Shown here one piece after another: positions 59,980-64,000 of a stretch of DNA of 64,000 bases. Each line of letters opens with the position of its first letter. The first letter of the stretch is position 1. A program made the position numbers and the translations under genes. The DNA lies in assembly GCF_000006405.1 (NCBI RefSeq), contig NW_003202973.1, positions 62,001-126,000 of the forward strand, written 5' to 3'. The DNA is from Perkinsus marinus ATCC 50983. Taxonomy: Eukaryota > Perkinsozoa > Perkinsida > Perkinsidae. The notes beneath the pieces were generated by a model. The model saw only the letters and a list, made by a program, of their open reading frames with translations, was not told where the DNA came from and searched no databases.

Positions 59980-61051
59980 AAGTAGTCAACTTGTCACTCT
60001 GCCCGAGACCGATACCTCTATGGATAGTTCCTCATCGCTGCCTTTATCGTGCTCAACAGCAACTGTCTCATCATCCCACGAGTCAGCGAGATCCCGAGGC
60101 ATTCGAATCTGCATCACACCGCATCAACCACAAGTTGCTAGTGTGAAGCTCACTTGCTCGGGGGGCACCACGGTCGGGCTACCCGCCTGCTCTGCTGTGT
60201 TCGACTTATTAGCATACGACTGCGGCAGAGCTCGACCTTCCGTAATAGCTGTTGATAATGCACCCACTGCTGTATGAACCACTGTGCCGAACAGAGACGA
60301 CAGAGATGTGTGTTCGCCCTGATCAACGATCATGGCATCATAGCGTGTTTCCAATGGGAAACCAACCATAAGAGGGTCAATCTGAGGTGCTCGTTGAAGG
60401 GGCTCCTCGGGGCTCACTTGCAATTGTGGTGCGAGCTTACTCTTTCCCTGAACACGCGGTTCATCAAGATAGCAAATCGGAGACAACAAGTGTGGGAAAT
60501 TACGCACATGGATGATGACAATATGAAGGTTCGGAGAAAATTCTGGGAAAAAATTTTGATGGTCTTAACTCGTGTGTAAATATCCACAACGTAGCTTTGG
60601 AAACTCCCGAACTTCCGTATATTCCATCACTGGACCCAGCTACCTCCATAGTCATCGTCAGAACCTTTTCATCATCTTCAACGGTATCATCACACACTAT
60701 TCGGGGACTAAGAGCAGCATCGCCGTCTCGTAATCGCAGAGCTCTACCAACCAGAGGCTCCACGCAGTCGACCGGTGGGTACCTGAAACACACTAAGGCC
60801 GAACACCCAAGCAGCGAGCCTCTACCGCATAAGGCGCTGCAAGCACGCTGTATTATCTCCATTGATAAGGGTACCTGCTGGGAGCTTGAGCAAACATAAC
60901 CACCCTTGGTAATTGCCTTACTTCTGACTTGTAGAATCATGGAGACGGCCATAAAGTCTACTAAGGGCATCGAGAGCTCACCAGTCGCCGACCAATGTAG
61001 GTAGGAGTCGGCGAATATGAAGTCCCATAGCTGAGGGCAACCGGAATACAC
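59980..61051 (-). CDS. TBC-domain (Rab GAP) protein, TBC1D5-like, C-terminal part
   Basis: The best segment, 61051-60600, has CPQLWDFIFADSYLHWSATG, LVDFMAVSMILQVRS and CFRYPPVDCVEPLVGRAL with LRDGD, matching the last TBC helices of TBC1D5 (LWDxIFAD ... LVDYxxVAMLLxIR ... MRYPPVxDVxxLI). Downstream exons (about 60475-60140) encode a low-complexity tail with KSKLAPQLQ and LMVGFPLETRYDAMIVDQGE. The catalytic Arg/Gln finger region should lie upstream and I did not find it. TBC1D5 relatives regulate Rab7 and retromer in endosomes. A family B element (60490-60600) lies between the two parts. Confidence 0.72.
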
Positions 61052-61434
61052 TAGTGTGTTTGAGAAATCACGAAAAACGTTGCGAATTTGGTGATAATGA
61101 AGCTGTTGATTAAATCCTTCACGATTCCCAAGAATACTAAAATATCAGAAATCAATGTCCCGGGTCTCGTCGTATTATTCATAATGATACACGCCCGGCT
61201 CGTTGCTCAGCGAAAGACGATTCTGCTAGTTTATCGCCATCTCATTACGTTGCGTAGAGAGCATGTCAGCCGAATACACAACCACTACTTTGCCTTAGTT
61301 CCTTCTGGACAAACTCCGAAATCCCACTCTAGGCAGTTGAATATGCATACTTTCGACTGTGACTTCCCTAATTTTCAAGAGGGAACGAAAATTTGAGATT
61401 ATCCAGATCGTATTATCCGATGCTAGTGTACTCA

Positions 61435-61530
61435 ATGTAGAAAGATATGCACATGGACGGTTACATGTGTTGGTGACAGTATGAAAATTGTCGGAAAAAA
61501 ATTTGAGAAATTCTGTTAGTTTCTGTACAC
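61435..61530 (-). repeat. MITE family B fragment
   Basis: agaaagatatgcacatggac, tgtgttggtgacagtatgaaaattg and ttctgtacactt, a truncated inverted copy. Confidence 0.7.
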
Positions 61531-61639
61531 TTCGAGGGCGAGCACCAGGTGCTGATTGAGCCCAACCCACTACCCGTAGGACTTCTACAACGTGCATCTC
61601 TCGAGCAAATATGAGGCGTATCCACCGCATCAAGAAGAG

Positions 61640-62800
61640 GGACGGTGCAATCTTAGCCGAGCTGAGAAAGTTACGGTATGCTCATTATTCAATTCCTCGG
61701 TATGCATACTTATGAAGGTGGTTACTGAGGTCCTCGTCAGCTTGAGGCAACAGTTTATCGAACACGTATTCACACCTCTTTAAAATCTTCGACTTCGGTT
61801 GACTTTGCGACGGCAACAGAGTGTTACCATTCCCTGAGCAACAACCATAACAACTTACATTAAGTATCTATCACCTGTCGATTCCGAATAGAACATCTCA
61901 GCATGCTGTATAGTGCCAGACATGACTGTATCGAACAACATGAAAGCATCTGCTTCACCATCCGCCAGCCCATGCCGTCCAATACAGTTGTCGGTATCAT
62001 CACCAACTAGGCCGTACCTGTGGTTGTGGTAGTAGTACTCTACGGATGGTACTACTGCTTACAACAATACAGTAGCGATGTCGCTCATGCCTTGGCGATA
62101 GTCCTTATTACGCTCTTTACACCACACCTGAATTCTACCATCAAAGAGTTTAGATGAAGCCGAATCACTCAATACGGTAACCGTTCAATCCGAGGATACA
62201 TAGGGTACTTGCAAACGTATTGTTTTTGGATTCGGAGCGGGGTTTCAAGTAAACCAAAGGAGTTTCACCCGTTTTTTCGTGAAGTGGTTAAAAAACCGAT
62301 ATTCACGGTGATATGCAGTAGCCGTGGAATATAATTTTCACTAGTGTTTTTCATATAATGCTCTTCACAGCACATAGACGTGATATGTTGGCCGAGCAAT
62401 ACTACTGTTTATGTATGCTATGGGTAAGTGTAGTTAAGTTCCCATGCCTTGATTAAAGCGCTTATATCGCTACCCTTGCAGTTGGACTTTTCATTAAGTT
62501 GTCGGATAGAAAATCAATTTCACGGGTGAACTCCAATGTAGTGATGAACCCCACCGTAAGAAATCGAGTGCGAAATCCCTGGTGAAACTCCACAACGTTC
62601 GACGAGTAAGCGTTTCACTAAAGCCTTGCAGACTCTTCCCACTATTACATATAGTATTCTCTGCATACTCCTCTGATTGTCCTCTATACTGAACCACTCC
62701 CTATTACTATAGTTAGTGCCTACACAGCAAATGCGTATAGCTTCACAGCGTCACCTACGAGAAACGTCCACCCAGATCTCGTTGAGAATGTCTGTTTTCT
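61640..62800. other. Region without a supported gene
   Basis: Apart from the family A copy, no exon chain or RNA gene that I can support. Short open frames (e.g. 61592-61783) have no splice or homology support. Confidence 0.4.
62258..62365 (+). repeat. MITE family A copy
   Basis: ggagtttcacccgttttttcgtgaagtgg ... cactagtgtttttcatat; right TIR lost. Fragments follow near 62520 and 62580 (ggtgaactcca, ggtgaaactcca). Confidence 0.75.
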
Positions 62801-62815
62801 TATGCTCTTGATTCC

Positions 62816-63085
62816 ATGGGTTCTCTGATGCCTTCGACAGAGGATTGCAAACCTGTCATTCATCCCGCTCTACTCAGCCGTGGAGAGCACCAAGCCTACG
62901 TTGGGGTCCATGCCCTTGAACTGTGTGGTCAGCAGACCGCCACTCTTAGGCTGATGCTTGGACGACAACGCGCGGTAGTGTTTCCGATTACCCTCACAGT
63001 CCGAGGCTTCCACTACTGTCCGCAAAAACCGCGGCCAGTAGAACGATCGGAGCTAAGCACAGTAGTACTTGAGCGAGTTTACTTC
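62816..63085 (+). CDS. Possible exon of unknown gene
   Basis: Open frame from an ATG at 62816 with MGSLMPSTEDCKPVIHPALL and MLGRQRAVVFPITLTVRGFH. No recognised domain and no certain partner exons. Confidence 0.25.
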
Positions 63086-63099
63086 GTAAAGAAAGTGTT

Positions 63100-63215
63100 G
63101 GAGGTATATATGCTCGCAGAGCTGTTCAGCTGAGCTCAGCATTTCCTCGCAAACTGATTCGATTAGGAGTGTACAGAAGCCAATAAGAATTTCCCAAAAT
63201 TTCCCACACTGCGTA
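63100..63215 (+). repeat. MITE family B fragment
   Basis: gtgttggaggtatatatgctcg, cagctgagctcagcatttcctc, agaagccaataagaatttccc. Confidence 0.75.
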
Positions 63216-63239
63216 AAAATGATCATACCGTAAATTTGG

Positions 63240-63430
63240 ATTTACCTTGGTGATATCCCTATCACCCTTCAACACGGCTCTTGCCACGTCCTTGATATCC
63301 TCTTTTAACTCTCCCGTATAGACATCATCATCTACACCGATAGAACGTAACGGATTGCCGCCGTTGTTGTCTTCACTATGAAGCATATTAGAAAAGAAAC
63401 GATACAAGCTCAGCGGAGCGAAGCAGACAA
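63240..63430 (-). CDS. Possible exon of unknown gene downstream of thymidylate synthase
   Basis: Frame with EDNNGGNPLRSIGVDDDVYT and ELKEDIKDVARAVLKGDRDI ending at a good donor (K|gtaaatcc). Charged, soluble-looking. No family recognised. Confidence 0.4.
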
Positions 63431-63661
63431 AATCCAATTATTAAATTTCAGTACACATCACATCATTCTGATCTTCGCTCGAAGGGCAACGAGTGATAGA
63501 AAAGTCACTCTAGTATCGAGAATAGAGCGGAACGGATTTTTTCACCCAAACGTTTATACCCACAACACTGGCGTGAACTGCGATAACACAAGTACGAGAA
63601 TTACCAGAGATACTCAAGATGCTGCAGTAGCTTTTAATTGTTAACTTCATAATGAGTACGC

Positions 63662-64000
63662 TTACACTGCCATCTCCATTGCAATCTTTCCCCACGGGTT
63701 GTACCCTATGAGCTCGAAGTCAGAGGACTTGATATCGTCAATCGTCTTCACATTAGGATTGATCTTCAGTAAAGGGAACGGTCTCGGCGTTCGCCTACCA
63801 CCACAGAGCCACTTGCGAAACTCCAGAGGCACTATCACTACTTCAACTGTTGTCGTAGTGGCTCTATATGATTGTTATAGACATGAGTATTTCCAAGATG
63901 ATGACAGAACTCCCCAGGCTTCAAACCACACACCTGTGAGCAAAAGCTAACCTTCTCCTACTAGAAGGAGAGCCCACCACCTGAGCTAGCATGCAAGTTA
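63662..64000 (-). CDS. Thymidylate synthase, C-terminal part (possibly of DHFR-TS)
   Basis: The gene is cut by the window edge. An exon at about 63934-63840 reads [20 protein letters not shown] then [10 protein letters not shown]. After a 46-nt GT-AG intron, a second exon, about 63793-63662, reads [40 protein letters not shown] and V then stop. [10 protein letters not shown] carries the dUMP-contacting His/Tyr and GYNPxxxIxMEMAV is the universal C-terminus. TS makes dTMP from dUMP with methylene-tetrahydrofolate. In alveolates it is commonly fused behind DHFR, but that part is outside the window. Confidence 0.96.

Noticed and set aside
61592..61783. Small plus-strand ORF starting IHRIKKRDG-like
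   Set aside because: No splice partners or recognisable domain; likely chance.

Overview
This is a nuclear fragment of a protist. Genes are split by many short GT-AG introns (mostly about 40-55 nt) and sit close together on both strands, with one 100-base gap of N. Gene content (enkurin, a ciliary protein; the spliceosomal DIM1; mitochondrial processing peptidase; thymidylate synthase with the C-terminal architecture of many protists; arrays of group 1 truncated haemoglobins) and intron style suggest a flagellated alveolate. My best guess is a Perkinsus-like perkinsozoan, but this is an inference and not proved by the sequence.

Layout, left to right. 0.4-8.5 kb, minus strand: a hypothetical acidic-tailed gene, a charged coiled-coil gene, and an 18-exon GH5 (subfamily 12-like) steryl-glucosidase/glucocerebrosidase with both catalytic glutamates. 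8.5-10.5 kb: repeats. 10.5-11.9 kb: a TIR-bounded 1.4-kb element flanked by a 14-bp direct repeat. About 11.9-17.8 kb, plus strand: a polyglobin gene of eight truncated-globin domains that alternate between two types. 18.6-24.4 kb, minus strand: two tandem glutathione synthetase genes, the upstream one apparently lacking its ATP-grasp glycine loop. 25.5-28.7 kb, plus strand: GDP-mannose 4,6-dehydratase and enkurin. 29.5-30.8 kb, minus strand: an intronless amino-acid transporter. 32.1-41.6 kb, plus strand: mitochondrial processing peptidase beta, TMEM234, DIM1/TXNL4A, leucine carboxyl methyltransferase. 43.9-50.5 kb, plus strand: two tandem bestrophin-type anion channels. 50.5-52.8 kb, plus strand: an unknown gene and a RanBP2-zinc-finger/RS splicing factor. 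53-54 kb: a second TIR element. 54.3-57.4 kb, minus strand: a papain-type protease and a possible secreted GNAT protein. 57.4-62 kb: small unknown genes and a TBC (Rab-GAP) gene. The window ends with the 3' end of thymidylate synthase on the minus strand.

Three tRNA genes (Cys, initiator Met, Leu-CAA) were found, and all three lie inside introns of protein-coding genes. Two high-copy MITE-like families (A, about 110-125 bp with TIRs containing ggagtttcacc; B, about 200-250 bp, starting agtgttgga) pepper introns and spacers. A 56-bp piece of family B's left end is amplified into tandem arrays in three introns. The genes are mostly housekeeping and I see no single operon-like system. The most unusual items are the alternating polyglobin, the intron-nested tRNAs, the damaged glutathione synthetase paralogue and the TIR elements.
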